From positions 1 to 18,537 of the forward strand of contig JAJYZD010000043.1 of assembly GCA_021800315.1 (NCBI GenBank): DNA of 18,537 nt, in the 5' to 3' direction. Positions 7,678-14,947 of this stretch are shown piece after piece; position 1 is the stretch's first letter, and each line of letters opens with the position of its first letter. The notes beneath the pieces are model-generated. The model ran no database searches. It was not told the DNA's origin and saw only the letters and a program-made list of their open reading frames with translations. This DNA is from Bacillota bacterium (GTDB lineage: Bacteria > Bacillota > Desulfotomaculia > Desulfotomaculales > JAJYZD01). A program made the translations under genes and the position numbers.

Positions 7678-8295
7678 TTGCCCGTGTTCCGCGCGAAAAC
7701 GAATATCTTTTATGAACACCTGCGGCTGATAACGAAAAACGTCGCCGACGCGGCGGTGCTGTTCCAGCGCAATATAGAGAATCCCGGCGACACCGGGGAG
7801 TACGCCGAAAGGATCAGGATCCTGGAGCACATGGGGGACGGTTACACCCACGTCGTTGGGCGCGCCCTGGACCGGATGTTCATCACCCCTATCGAGCGGG
7901 ACGACCTCATGAACCTGACGGGCAGGCTCGACGATGTCCTGGACGGCATCGAGGCATCCGCCGGTATCCTGGACGTTTACAACCTGGGGGAGCCTGACGG
8001 GTATCTGTGTTCGTTCGCCCGGATGCTGGTGGAATGCGCCGGGGAACTCCGACAGGCCGTCGATCTGTTGACCCGGAAAAAGTATCCGCCGATATACCGT
8101 CACATCGTCCGGATCAACGCCTTGGAGAACGAGGCGGATCATCTCAAGAGACACGCCTTTCGGGATTTGTTCGCCGCGGAAAAGGACGTGAGGAGACTAA
8201 TGCAGAAGAAAGAGGCCTATGAATCAATCTCCTCCGTCTTCGTCCAGGCCGAGGCCGCGGCCGGTGTCCTCGCCATAATCGTCATGCGCGGCTGA
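7678..8295 (+). CDS. DUF47/PhoU-like Pit accessory protein
   Basis: This 205-residue soluble, all-helical protein belongs to the DUF47 (TIGR00153-like) family, distantly related to PhoU. Visible traits are charged helices with spaced acidic and histidine residues, such as ILEHMGDGYTHVV (near residue 48), LDDVLDGIEA (near residue 84) and INALENEADHLKRHAF (near residue 145). DUF47 genes sit next to pit in many bacteria, and the protein is thought to regulate phosphate uptake through the transporter, probably with bound metal ions. The TTG at 7678 follows GAGAGGGGGCG; a GTG two codons on (7684) is an equally plausible start. The gene begins nine bases after pit, in the reverse of the common DUF47-pit order. 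Confidence 0.85.
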   Translation: MPVFRAKTNIFYEHLRLITKNVADAAVLFQRNIENPGDTGEYAERIRILEHMGDGYTHVVGRALDRMFITPIERDDLMNLTGRLDDVLDGIEASAGILDVYNLGEPDGYLCSFARMLVECAGELRQAVDLLTRKKYPPIYRHIVRINALENEADHLKRHAFRDLFAAEKDVRRLMQKKEAYESISSVFVQAEAAAGVLAIIVMRG

Positions 8296-8379
8296 TCGCC
8301 CGATCCGGGTGTGGCCGGGGTTCCGGGCGTCAGCGCCGGGCGGAGGACAAGAAAGCAAACACATGTAAATTATTTCGCC

Positions 8380-8408
8380 TTGTACGCTATGATCACTTAA
8401 ACTAGAAT
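8380..8408 (+). promoter_or_regulatory. Candidate promoter of the corrinoid methyltransferase cluster
   Basis: TTGTAC (8380-8385) and TAGAAT (8403-8408) are separated by 17 bases, in the 157-bp gap before the corrinoid protein gene. The -10 element matches the consensus at five of six positions, the -35 at only three. A weak -35 would fit a promoter that needs an activator. I see no cobalamin riboswitch in this leader, which is only about 40 bases long. Confidence 0.5.
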
Positions 8409-8452
8409 GGGGACAGGTGTAAAATCTTCTTTAGGCGAGGGGAAAGCTGGTT

Positions 8453-9085
8453 ATGCAGATTATCGAGGAAATCAAGACGGCCCTGATGGCCGGCAACATG
8501 AACAAGGTGAAAGAGGGTGCCAACAAAGCCCTGGAAGAAGGCCTCGCGCCGGCCGACATCATCAACGACGGCCTGATCGCCGCCATGAGCGTCATCGGCG
8601 TCCAGTTCAAGAACAACGAGATCTACATGCCCGAAGTCCTGGTGGCCGCCCGGGCGATGCACGCCGGCATGGATGTGCTCAAACCGCTGTTGGCCGGTGA
8701 CGCGGTCCAGGACAGGGGGACCATGGTCATCGGCACCGTCAAGGGCGACTTGCACGACATCGGCAAAAACCTGGTCGTGATGATGATGGAAGGTGCCGGA
8801 TTCAAGGTGGTCGACCTGGGAGTGGATGTGACGACGGAAAAGTTCGTCCAGGCCGTGACCGGTCACAAAGCGCAGATCGTGGGCCTTTCCGCCCTGTTGA
8901 CTTCCACCATGGCCCAGATGAAGGGTACCGTTCAGGCCCTGGAACCCTATCGTGGCCAGGTGAAGGTTATCGTGGGCGGCGCGCCGGTAACCCGGAAGTT
9001 CGCCGATGAAATCGGAGCAGACGGATATGCCCCGGATGCCGCTTCGGCAGTGGACAGGGTGCGGGAACTGCTGGGCGTCGCCTGA
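8453..9085 (+). CDS. Corrinoid (B12-binding) methyl-carrier protein
   Basis: This 210-residue protein has the two-domain form of methyltransferase corrinoid proteins of the MtaC/MtbC/MtvC type. A helical cap domain (about residues 1-85) precedes a Rossmann-like cobalamin-binding domain. The base-off/His-on motif DxHxxG is present as D99-L-H101-D-I-G104, with H101 the predicted lower cobalt ligand. The other two cobalamin signatures, SxL at S146 (LSALLTST) and GG at 175-176 (IVGGAP), are also intact. The protein should accept a methyl group from a substrate-specific methyltransferase and hand it to a second one. The ATG at 8453 is preceded by GAGGGGAAAG. The next gene encodes a methyl-tetrahydrofolate methyltransferase, and the kinase further downstream contains a closely similar domain. 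The methyl donor is not identifiable from this protein. Confidence 0.92.
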   Translation: MQIIEEIKTALMAGNMNKVKEGANKALEEGLAPADIINDGLIAAMSVIGVQFKNNEIYMPEVLVAARAMHAGMDVLKPLLAGDAVQDRGTMVIGTVKGDLHDIGKNLVVMMMEGAGFKVVDLGVDVTTEKFVQAVTGHKAQIVGLSALLTSTMAQMKGTVQALEPYRGQVKVIVGGAPVTRKFADEIGADGYAPDAASAVDRVRELLGVA

Positions 9086-9101
9086 CAAGGAGTGTTTTTT
9101 G

Positions 9102-9899
9102 GTGTTGATTGTCGGTGAACTGATCAATTCCAGCCGGAAAACGATCGCGACGGCCATAGAGGCAAAGGATAAGGCCTATCTGCAGGACCTGGCGCGGCGG
9201 CAGGCGGATGCCGGCGCTAATGTGATCGATGTCAACTGCGGAACCAGCTTCGCTACGGAAGCGGTCTTGATGGCCTGGCTGGTGGATGTGGTCCAGGACG
9301 CGGTGGACCTTCCCCTGTGCATCGACAGCCCGAACCCCCGGGTGTTGGAAGCCGGTTTGACCCGGCACCGGGGCAAGGCCCTGGTTAATTCCATTTCAGC
9401 CGGGAAGGAACGCTGGAAGGAAACGCTGCCGCTCCTGATTGGGTATAAGGCTTCGGTGGTCGCCCTGTGCATGGATGACGGCGGTATGCCCAGGTCGGTG
9501 GCCGATCGCCTGCGTATGGCCGAAAAGCTGGTACCGGGACTGACGGCGGCCGGTTTGCCGGAAGAAGACATCTACCTTGATCCCCTGATCAAGCCGCTGG
9601 GCGTCGACGGTTCACACGGTCCCGAGGCGCTGGAGAGCACCCGGGCCCTGCGGGAGAAATACCCGCGGGTACACCTGATCAGCGGCCTTTCCAATATCTC
9701 CTACGGTCTGCCGCGACGGCGGCTTTTAAACCGCGCCTTTGCGCTGATGGGTTACACCCTGGGCATGGACGCCTTCATTCTCGATCCCCTGGACCGGCCG
9801 TTGATGTCCCTGCTCACGGCGGCCAATGCCTTGGCCGGCCGGGACGAATTCTGCCTGGATTATATTGCGGCCGAACGGGCCGGAAAGCTGCTGGAGTGA
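9102..9899 (+). CDS. Methyl-tetrahydrofolate:corrinoid methyltransferase (AcsE/MtvA/MtgA-like)
   Basis: This 265-residue protein is a pterin-binding TIM barrel, the same length as Moorella AcsE. It begins LIVGELINSSR, as the family does. The residues that hold the pterin in AcsE are present at matching positions: D75 in LCIDS, N96 in ALVNS, D160 in YLDPL and N198 in GLSNIS (N199 in AcsE). It should transfer a methyl group between the corrinoid carrier and tetrahydrofolate, acting as methyltransferase II of a three-component system. The GTG at 9102 has AAGGAG nine bases upstream; a longer in-frame ATG at 9006 lies inside the preceding gene and its extra residues do not resemble the family. It starts 16 bases after the corrinoid gene. 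AcsE itself would be expected beside CO dehydrogenase/acetyl-CoA synthase genes, which are absent, so a catabolic methyltransferase II is more likely. Confidence 0.88.
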   Translation: MLIVGELINSSRKTIATAIEAKDKAYLQDLARRQADAGANVIDVNCGTSFATEAVLMAWLVDVVQDAVDLPLCIDSPNPRVLEAGLTRHRGKALVNSISAGKERWKETLPLLIGYKASVVALCMDDGGMPRSVADRLRMAEKLVPGLTAAGLPEEDIYLDPLIKPLGVDGSHGPEALESTRALREKYPRVHLISGLSNISYGLPRRRLLNRAFALMGYTLGMDAFILDPLDRPLMSLLTAANALAGRDEFCLDYIAAERAGKLLE

Positions 9900-9969
9900 G
9901 TCTGGAACCGGGCGCATGGATCGTGTGGCAGGTCAATCCCGGCCTTTTGCCGATGGTGGGGGTGATGCT

Positions 9970-11808
9970 GTGGTGACTTCGTCCGGGGTGGCGTTGGCGG
10001 AAATAGTCGACTCCATCAATGCCGGCAACGCCGGCAGAGTCAAAGAGGAGATCCGCTACGCGTTGCGTCGCGGCGTGGACCCCACCCGCATCGTAACCGA
10101 CGGCATTGTAAAGGCCATGGATTTGATCAGCGAAAAATTCGAACGTAGCGAGATTTACGTCGCCGATCTGATAACGACGGCCCGTGCCATTCATGCCGGC
10201 ATGGAGGAACTGAAACCCTGCCTGGTCAGCGGCCAGGTGCGGACCGCGGGAAGGGCCGTGATCGGCACCGTGCACGGCGACATCCATGACATCGGCAAGA
10301 ATCTTTTGGGTATCCTGCTGGAAGCCTCCGGGTTCGAGGTTGTCGACCTGGGTGTGGATGTGGCGCCGAGCGGCTTTGTGGAGGCGGTAATCAGGCACCG
10401 TCCCCATGTGCTGTGCCTTTCCGCCCTTCTTACCTCAACCGTCAAAGGCATGGAAGACACCATTGAGGCCCTGGAAGACGCCGGGTTGCGCCAAAAGCTG
10501 AAGGTAGTGGTCGGCGGGGCCCCGCTTTCCGCCGCCAGGGCGACCCAAATGGGGGCCGATGCCTTCGCCCCCGACGTGACCGCAGCCATCCCGCTGATCA
10601 AGGAACTCACCGGTCCAAAACGGGCGACCGCCCTGCTGCCGGCGACCATGGCCCATTTCCTGGGTGAGGGCTCGCTGGAAGAACTGCAAGAGTCCTTTAG
10701 CAAAATGTCCGGTTTGCACCTGGCCGTGATGGATGCCCGCGGCAACCTCCTTTCCCCGCCGGGGCGGTTTTTTGACTGCTCCCGTTTTTGCCGCGGCCGG
10801 AACTGCTCCGGGGAATCGACCTTCGGGGAAGATCTGACCGCCCTGGCCGGCCGCTTCAAGAGAGCGTTCGTTTACCGTTGCCGGGCCGGGCTGGTGGAGA
10901 TCTCCCATCCCCTGGCCAACGAGGACGGCATAGTGGGAGCGATCCTGTGCGGCCATTGCCTGCTGAGCGGTGACACCGGACGGGATAAGCCTCCGGATCC
11001 GCCGGTCCTCTCCGTCGGGGAACTGGAGGCTGTTTGCGGTCTGCTTTCCTTCATCGCCGGGCAGATCGTGCAGTTGAACACCGTGCTGGCGGCCAAGCAG
11101 GAGGTGGAGGAGGAGCGCAACGGCATCATCCACTTCCTGAAAAACCAGCACCAACTGGAGCAGGCTTTGGGCGATGCGGAGTTGCGGGTCCTGCAGTCCC
11201 AGGTCGGCCCCCATTTCCTTTTCAATGCGCTCAACACCATTGCCCGCCTGGCGCTCTTCGAGACGGCGCCGGAAACGGAAAGGATGGTCCGGGCCCTCGC
11301 CCGCCTCATGCGGTACACCCTCTACCAGGTGAGGAGCCTGGTTACGGTGCGCGAGGAACTGGCCGTCGTACGGGACTATCTGTTCATTCAGCAAACCCGT
11401 TTTTCCGACCGGCTGACCAGTGAAATAGACGTCGACCAGGCTCTCCTGGAGGCCCGCCTGCCCGGCATGACGTTGCAGCCGCTGGTGGAAAACGCCGTCA
11501 TCCACGGCCTGGAGCCCTTGAAAGAAGGCGGGGCGATCGGGGTCAAGGGGCGGCTTTGCGGTGATCAGGTCTGCCTGGAAATCATTGATACCGGTTCGGG
11601 GATACCGGAAGAATTACAAAAAGAAATTTTCGGTCTCGAGGTCCGGTCCGGCGACCGGGGCCACGTGAGCGGCCTGGGCCTGACCAATGTTTTCCGCCGC
11701 CTGCAGCATTACTTCGGCGCTGACTGCACCCTGAACGTGCAAAGCGGCCCCGGGGCGGGAACCAGTGTCCAGCTTACGTTTCCCTTTTCCGGGTTGGAAG
11801 GGGGGTAA
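9970..11808 (+). CDS. Corrinoid-binding/PocR/LytS-type hybrid sensor histidine kinase
   Basis: This 612-residue protein joins three modules in one uninterrupted frame. Residues about 8-215 form a complete corrinoid module: helical cap, D104-I-H106-D-I-G109 with H106 the predicted cobalt ligand, S151-A-L153 and G182-G183. Roughly half its residues match the free carrier at 8453-9085 by eye. Residues about 234-370 form a PocR-type sensory domain (LEELQESFSKMSGLHLAVMD, later GLVEISHPL) with cysteines C270, C274, C279 and C304. After a helical linker comes a LytS/YesM-class kinase: phospho-acceptor H415 in PHFLFNAL, N-box N508 in LVENAVIHG, D540 in DTGSGIP, and GLGL near 568. No transmembrane helix is seen, so sensing should be cytoplasmic. 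The start is GTG at 9970 or 9973 behind GGGGGTGAT. It lies 70 bases after the methyltransferase and directly before its response regulator. I infer that it senses the state of a bound corrinoid or a small ligand. Confidence 0.88.
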   Translation: MVTSSGVALAEIVDSINAGNAGRVKEEIRYALRRGVDPTRIVTDGIVKAMDLISEKFERSEIYVADLITTARAIHAGMEELKPCLVSGQVRTAGRAVIGTVHGDIHDIGKNLLGILLEASGFEVVDLGVDVAPSGFVEAVIRHRPHVLCLSALLTSTVKGMEDTIEALEDAGLRQKLKVVVGGAPLSAARATQMGADAFAPDVTAAIPLIKELTGPKRATALLPATMAHFLGEGSLEELQESFSKMSGLHLAVMDARGNLLSPPGRFFDCSRFCRGRNCSGESTFGEDLTALAGRFKRAFVYRCRAGLVEISHPLANEDGIVGAILCGHCLLSGDTGRDKPPDPPVLSVGELEAVCGLLSFIAGQIVQLNTVLAAKQEVEEERNGIIHFLKNQHQLEQALGDAELRVLQSQVGPHFLFNALNTIARLALFETAPETERMVRALARLMRYTLYQVRSLVTVREELAVVRDYLFIQQTRFSDRLTSEIDVDQALLEARLPGMTLQPLVENAVIHGLEPLKEGGAIGVKGRLCGDQVCLEIIDTGSGIPEELQKEIFGLEVRSGDRGHVSGLGLTNVFRRLQHYFGADCTLNVQSGPGAGTSVQLTFPFSGLEGG

Positions 11809-11814
11809 TTGAAA

Positions 11815-13416
11815 GTGCTCAAGCTCGTCATCGCCGACGATGAACCGCTGGAACGGCAGGCTATCCGCCTCGTCCTGGAACGCATGCGGCCGCGGTACCG
11901 GATCGTGGCCGAGTGCGGGGATGGCGCCGGGGCGGTGGCGCTGGCCGGCGAACTGCGTCCGGACGTCCTGCTGCTCGACGTAAAGATGCCGGAAATGGAC
12001 GGCCTCGCGGCCGCGAGGGCCATCCGGGAACTGCTCCCCGAAGCCCGTCTGATCTTCGTGACGGCCTACGGTGAGTTCAGCTATGCCCAGGAGGCCGTCG
12101 CCCTGGGCGCGTCCCAATACGTCCTGAAACCGGTGGCGGGAGAGGAATTGGTCGCGCTTTTGGACGACGTCGCCCGGGAGATAGCACGGGAGCGGGCGGC
12201 CCGGAACGAGTTCCACCATCTCCAGGCGGCCCTTAAAGAGATGATCCCCCTGATCCGCCTGGGTTTTGCCCTGGACTTAGTGGGTGGTAACATCAGTCTG
12301 GAAGAAGCGCGGGCGCGGGCGGAATTTCTGGGCCTCGACGTTCTGCCCCGCCTGGTTCTGCTCCTTGCGGTGGACAACTTCGCTCCGGGAACGGAAATCG
12401 AACGCCAGTTCCTGAAAAAGCAGATTTTGCGGATCGTCGGGGATGCCCTGCTCCAATGGCCGGGTTCGCTGGTGGCGCCGGGCTTTGCCGATGAATTCAT
12501 CGTCCTCCTGCCGGTCGAGCATTTGTCCGGGGCCGTTCGGGAAGCGGGCATCGGCTTGGCGGAGCGGCTTTGTGAGGCTGTCCGCCGGCTGACCTCCCTG
12601 ACCGTGACCGTAGGGGTGGGCCGTCCGGCCGATAATCCGGCCGGTCTGGGCCGCTCGTACGCCGAGGCGGCGGCCGCCGCCGAATACCGGGTTCTCTACG
12701 GCGGGGACCAGGTCATCCACGCCGACGACGTCACCGTTCGGCCCGGGTCCCGTCCGCATTTCACCTCCCGGGCCGAGCAGGAACTGGCCAACGCGGTCCG
12801 GCTGGGTGACAGGGAAGGATCCTTGCGTCATCTGACCGCAATGATTACCGGTATGAAGTTGAACCCGTTGAACCCGGAAATACCGGTGTTAAGGATGAAG
12901 CTCCTGGAACTGGCCGGCCTGGTTACCCGTTCGGCCCTGGAAGGGGGGGTTGATCCGGAGGAAACGGCCGGTCTTTTCCTCACCGCTGAAGTCCGGGACC
13001 CGGCACCGCTGGATGAAGTCCGGGCCAGAATGGGCGAAAAGATCGGCATCCTGGCGGACAAGGTCGCGGAGGCCCGGGAACGGCGTAACAGCAACCTGGT
13101 CCGGCGGGCGGTCAAATTTATCAAGGAAAACACCCACCGCGACATCTCCCTGGAAGAGGTCGCCCGGCAAGTGAATCTGAGTCCCTGTTATTTCAGCCGT
13201 CTGTTCAAGAAGCTGGCCGGGGAGAACTTTGTCGATTACCTGACCCGTTTGCGGCTGCAGACGGCCAAGGAACTGTTGTCAACCACCGGCTTGCCGGTAA
13301 CCGAAATCGCCGTGCGGGTGGGATACCGTGATTTCCGCTATTTCGGGCAGGTCTTCAAGAGGCAGGAAGGATGTACGCCCACCGCCTTCCGGCGCCAGGC
13401 CGACCAGGGAGTTTGA
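11815..13416 (+). CDS. YesN-type response regulator with AraC output domain
   Basis: This 533-residue protein has a receiver domain at residues 1-120: acidic pocket D8-D9, phospho-acceptor D55 in LLLDVKMPEMDG, T83 in FVTAYGE, and K105 in YVLKPV. A middle region of about 300 residues, including LTVTVGVG and a SYAEAAAAAEYRVLYGGD segment, resembles the degenerate cyclase-like domain seen in other YesN regulators. The C-terminus (about residues 427-527) is an AraC/XylS DNA-binding domain with two helix-turn-helices, ISLEEVARQVNLSPCYFSRL and LPVTEIAVRVGYRDFRYFG. I chose the GTG at 11815 because GGAAGGGGGG lies nine bases upstream and the protein then starts LKLVIADDE like its relatives; a TTG at 11809, immediately after the kinase stop, is possible. 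It is the obvious partner of the corrinoid kinase. AraC-type regulators are usually activators, so it probably switches on the methyltransferase genes around it. Confidence 0.92.
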   Translation: MLKLVIADDEPLERQAIRLVLERMRPRYRIVAECGDGAGAVALAGELRPDVLLLDVKMPEMDGLAAARAIRELLPEARLIFVTAYGEFSYAQEAVALGASQYVLKPVAGEELVALLDDVAREIARERAARNEFHHLQAALKEMIPLIRLGFALDLVGGNISLEEARARAEFLGLDVLPRLVLLLAVDNFAPGTEIERQFLKKQILRIVGDALLQWPGSLVAPGFADEFIVLLPVEHLSGAVREAGIGLAERLCEAVRRLTSLTVTVGVGRPADNPAGLGRSYAEAAAAAEYRVLYGGDQVIHADDVTVRPGSRPHFTSRAEQELANAVRLGDREGSLRHLTAMITGMKLNPLNPEIPVLRMKLLELAGLVTRSALEGGVDPEETAGLFLTAEVRDPAPLDEVRARMGEKIGILADKVAEARERRNSNLVRRAVKFIKENTHRDISLEEVARQVNLSPCYFSRLFKKLAGENFVDYLTRLRLQTAKELLSTTGLPVTEIAVRVGYRDFRYFGQVFKRQEGCTPTAFRRQADQGV

Positions 13417-13460
13417 ATTCGGTTGATTCCCGGCAAGGAAGGTTACGATGATGTGATCTG

Positions 13461-13610
13461 GTGGTGGTTCCCCGGCTGGAGGTTTCCCTGCCGCGGTGGG
13501 TGATGCCGCCGGAATCAGGGGCTGGGTTGCAGTCCTGGCCGGGCGGGTTCAACCCGTGGAACTTCCGGCCCGACTTCCAGGAACGGTTTGTCGATGCCTT
13601 GGGTTTTTAG
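13461..13610 (+). CDS. Possible short ORF of unknown function
   Basis: A 49-residue reading frame starting with GTG ends at TAG 13608-13610, in the 218-bp gap between the response regulator and the small cysteine-rich protein. The product contains EVSLPRWVMPPESG, a GGFNPWNFRPDFQ stretch and a hydrophobic end. Third codon positions are strongly GC-biased, as in neighbouring genes, which is why I list it. No good ribosome binding site precedes the GTG and I recognise no family. It may be the tail of a decayed gene or chance. Confidence 0.25.
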   Translation: MVVPRLEVSLPRWVMPPESGAGLQSWPGGFNPWNFRPDFQERFVDALGF

Positions 13611-13634
13611 CTGAAAGAGCGGAGGCGTGAACAA

Positions 13635-13958
13635 ATGGCTAAGGCGGTTATTAAATGCGGTGTCTGCGGTTTCACCATCAACGCCCGGGCGGACTGCGGG
13701 GACGGCCGCCACGTGAAACTGCAAATCGTTAGCGACTGTCCGAACTATCGGAAGATTGCGGCCGAACTGCAAGAGGTGGATGCCTTCGAGGAACTGTTTA
13801 AGAAAAAGCTCGACGGCACGGTTTACCGGCTTTTTGCCCGGTACAGCCCTCATCCCGGTTGCCCCGGTCCGTCCGGCCTGCTCAAACTGATCGAGGTCGC
13901 CGCCGGCCTGGCTCTGCCGCAGACGGCCTCCCTGGAAATCAGCAAAGAGGATTCGTGA
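13635..13958 (+). CDS. Small cysteine-rich protein associated with corrinoid methyltransferases
   Basis: This 107-residue protein has five cysteines, in CGVCGF (C8, C11), DCGDG (C21), SDCPN (C35) and PHPGCPGP (C76). It ends with a helical segment GLLKLIEVAAGLALP. Small proteins of this pattern, annotated as domains of unknown function, occur near corrinoid methyltransferase genes as far as I recall (DUF6951 may be the relevant name, but I cannot verify it). The spacing and conservation-like context of the cysteines suggest metal or iron-sulfur binding. Possible roles, all inferred, are electron transfer or metal supply for reactivating oxidised corrinoid. The start ATG has GGAGGCG upstream. 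The next gene encodes a methionine-synthase-activation-like protein. Confidence 0.7.
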   Translation: MAKAVIKCGVCGFTINARADCGDGRHVKLQIVSDCPNYRKIAAELQEVDAFEELFKKKLDGTVYRLFARYSPHPGCPGPSGLLKLIEVAAGLALPQTASLEISKEDS

Positions 13959-14033
13959 AGGTGCCTGGTATCTTGCGCCAAGCAGGCCGGTCAGCAGTTC
14001 TTTGATCCGGTACCGGCCAAGGAGGGGGTAAAT

Positions 14034-14702
14034 TTGGTTTGGGTGGAAACGTTTGAGGCCGGGGAGGTTTTCCCGGACCCCGGAGACTTGGCCCGGTACC
14101 TCAAAACGGGCCCGTCCCTTTCGAACGAGTTGCCCGCCCTGATCGATTCCGCGGCGGAGATCTTCGCCGGTCACGCCACTCCCAGGGGAGTCTGCCGTCT
14201 GGTCGACGTACCGGCGGAATCCCCGGAACCGTCCCAGGCAGCAGGACTGCTCCTCCGGAGTCCCCTTTTCGCCGGCGCTACCAAACTGGCCTTTCTGGTG
14301 GCCACGCTGGGGCCGGGACCGGAGGAGCGCATCTCCGCCTTTTTCTCCGGCGGCGACTACCTTGCCGGCTGGATACTGGAAGCCTGTTCCCTGGCCGCCC
14401 TGGACAGCGTCGTAAAAAAGCTGGCCGCGGCCGTCCAGGCCCAGGCCGGACCGGAACTGCGGGTGGGGAACGTGCTCAGTCCGGGTTGTCACGCTCTGCC
14501 CCTTTCCACCCAAAAGATCATCTTTGCCGGCGACTGCGGAGCGGCCATCGGGGTCCGCCTTAACGACTCCCAGCTCATGTTGCCGCTCAAGTCCACTTCG
14601 GGCATTCTGCCGCTGGGCAGGGAACTGGCCTACCCCGCCGGAAGTGATACGTGCCGTTTTTGCAACCGGCGCCAGGACTGTGTGTACCGGTATGCCGGTT
14701 GA
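14034..14702 (+). CDS. Methionine synthase activation domain-like protein (corrinoid reactivation)
   Basis: This 222-residue protein resembles the C-terminal activation domain of B12-dependent methionine synthase (PF02965 type), in the stand-alone form often found with corrinoid methyltransferases. Landmarks are FLVATLGPGPEERI (near residue 85), RVGNVLSPGCHALPL (C152), and the late block MLPLKSTSGILPLG. In many relatives the C152 position reads SPGYGDWPL, so a tyrosine appears to be replaced by cysteine. The tail carries C207, C210 and C216 in CRFCNRRQDC, a possible metal or iron-sulfur site absent from MetH. In MetH this domain binds S-adenosylmethionine and rescues inactive cob(II)alamin by reductive methylation. 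I infer a similar repair role, or an equivalent reductive one, for the corrinoid protein of this cluster. The TTG at 14034 follows AAGGAGGGGG. Confidence 0.8.
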   Translation: MVWVETFEAGEVFPDPGDLARYLKTGPSLSNELPALIDSAAEIFAGHATPRGVCRLVDVPAESPEPSQAAGLLLRSPLFAGATKLAFLVATLGPGPEERISAFFSGGDYLAGWILEACSLAALDSVVKKLAAAVQAQAGPELRVGNVLSPGCHALPLSTQKIIFAGDCGAAIGVRLNDSQLMLPLKSTSGILPLGRELAYPAGSDTCRFCNRRQDCVYRYAG

Positions 14703-14813
14703 TCATCCGGCTGCCGTTCCGTGAAGCGCCATCCCCGCGGGCAGGCGGAGTAGAGGGGAATCCGGCGGTCCCGGCTGGGTTTGGGAATGCCGGAAAAGAC
14801 CGGGGGTAATTCA

Positions 14814-14852
14814 CACAATGTTGTGCGCATTAATGGCCTAACCATTGATAAA
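14814..14852 (+). promoter_or_regulatory. Palindrome and candidate control region before the UroD-family gene
   Basis: In the 245-bp gap before the last cluster gene there is an inverted repeat CACAA-TG-TTGTG (14814-14825). It is followed by a second one, AATGG (14832-14836) with CCATT (14842-14846), five bases apart. TTGTGC (14821-14826) and TTGATA (14845-14850) could form a weak promoter with 18-base spacing. This is a plausible operator or activator site for the AraC-type regulator or another factor, but nothing ties it to a specific protein. Confidence 0.3.
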
Positions 14853-14947
14853 CCACGTCGGATGGGGGGTATTGTGAAGGCTGATTATGACGGAATAAAT
14901 GTTCACCCAGACAAGGGCGACCCGTGACTTTGAAGGAGGAATGCCGC

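Noticed and set aside
6682..8154. A 490-codon antisense frame across pit and the DUF47 gene
   Set aside because: It spans two convincing genes on the other strand, and its charged, repetitive composition is typical of a shadow frame.
8380..8387. TTGTACGC here resembles TTGTGCGC at 14821-14828, a possible shared regulator site
   Set aside because: An eight-base match with one mismatch, and about 15 of 23 over a longer alignment, is expected by chance between two gaps of this length.
8296..8452. Cobalamin riboswitch before the corrinoid protein gene
   Set aside because: The space is too short and I found no B12-box-like core; the leader after the candidate promoter is only about 40 bases.
10435..11505. 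A 356-codon antisense frame across the kinase gene
   Set aside because: The plus-strand kinase has all catalytic boxes in order; the antisense product resembles nothing.
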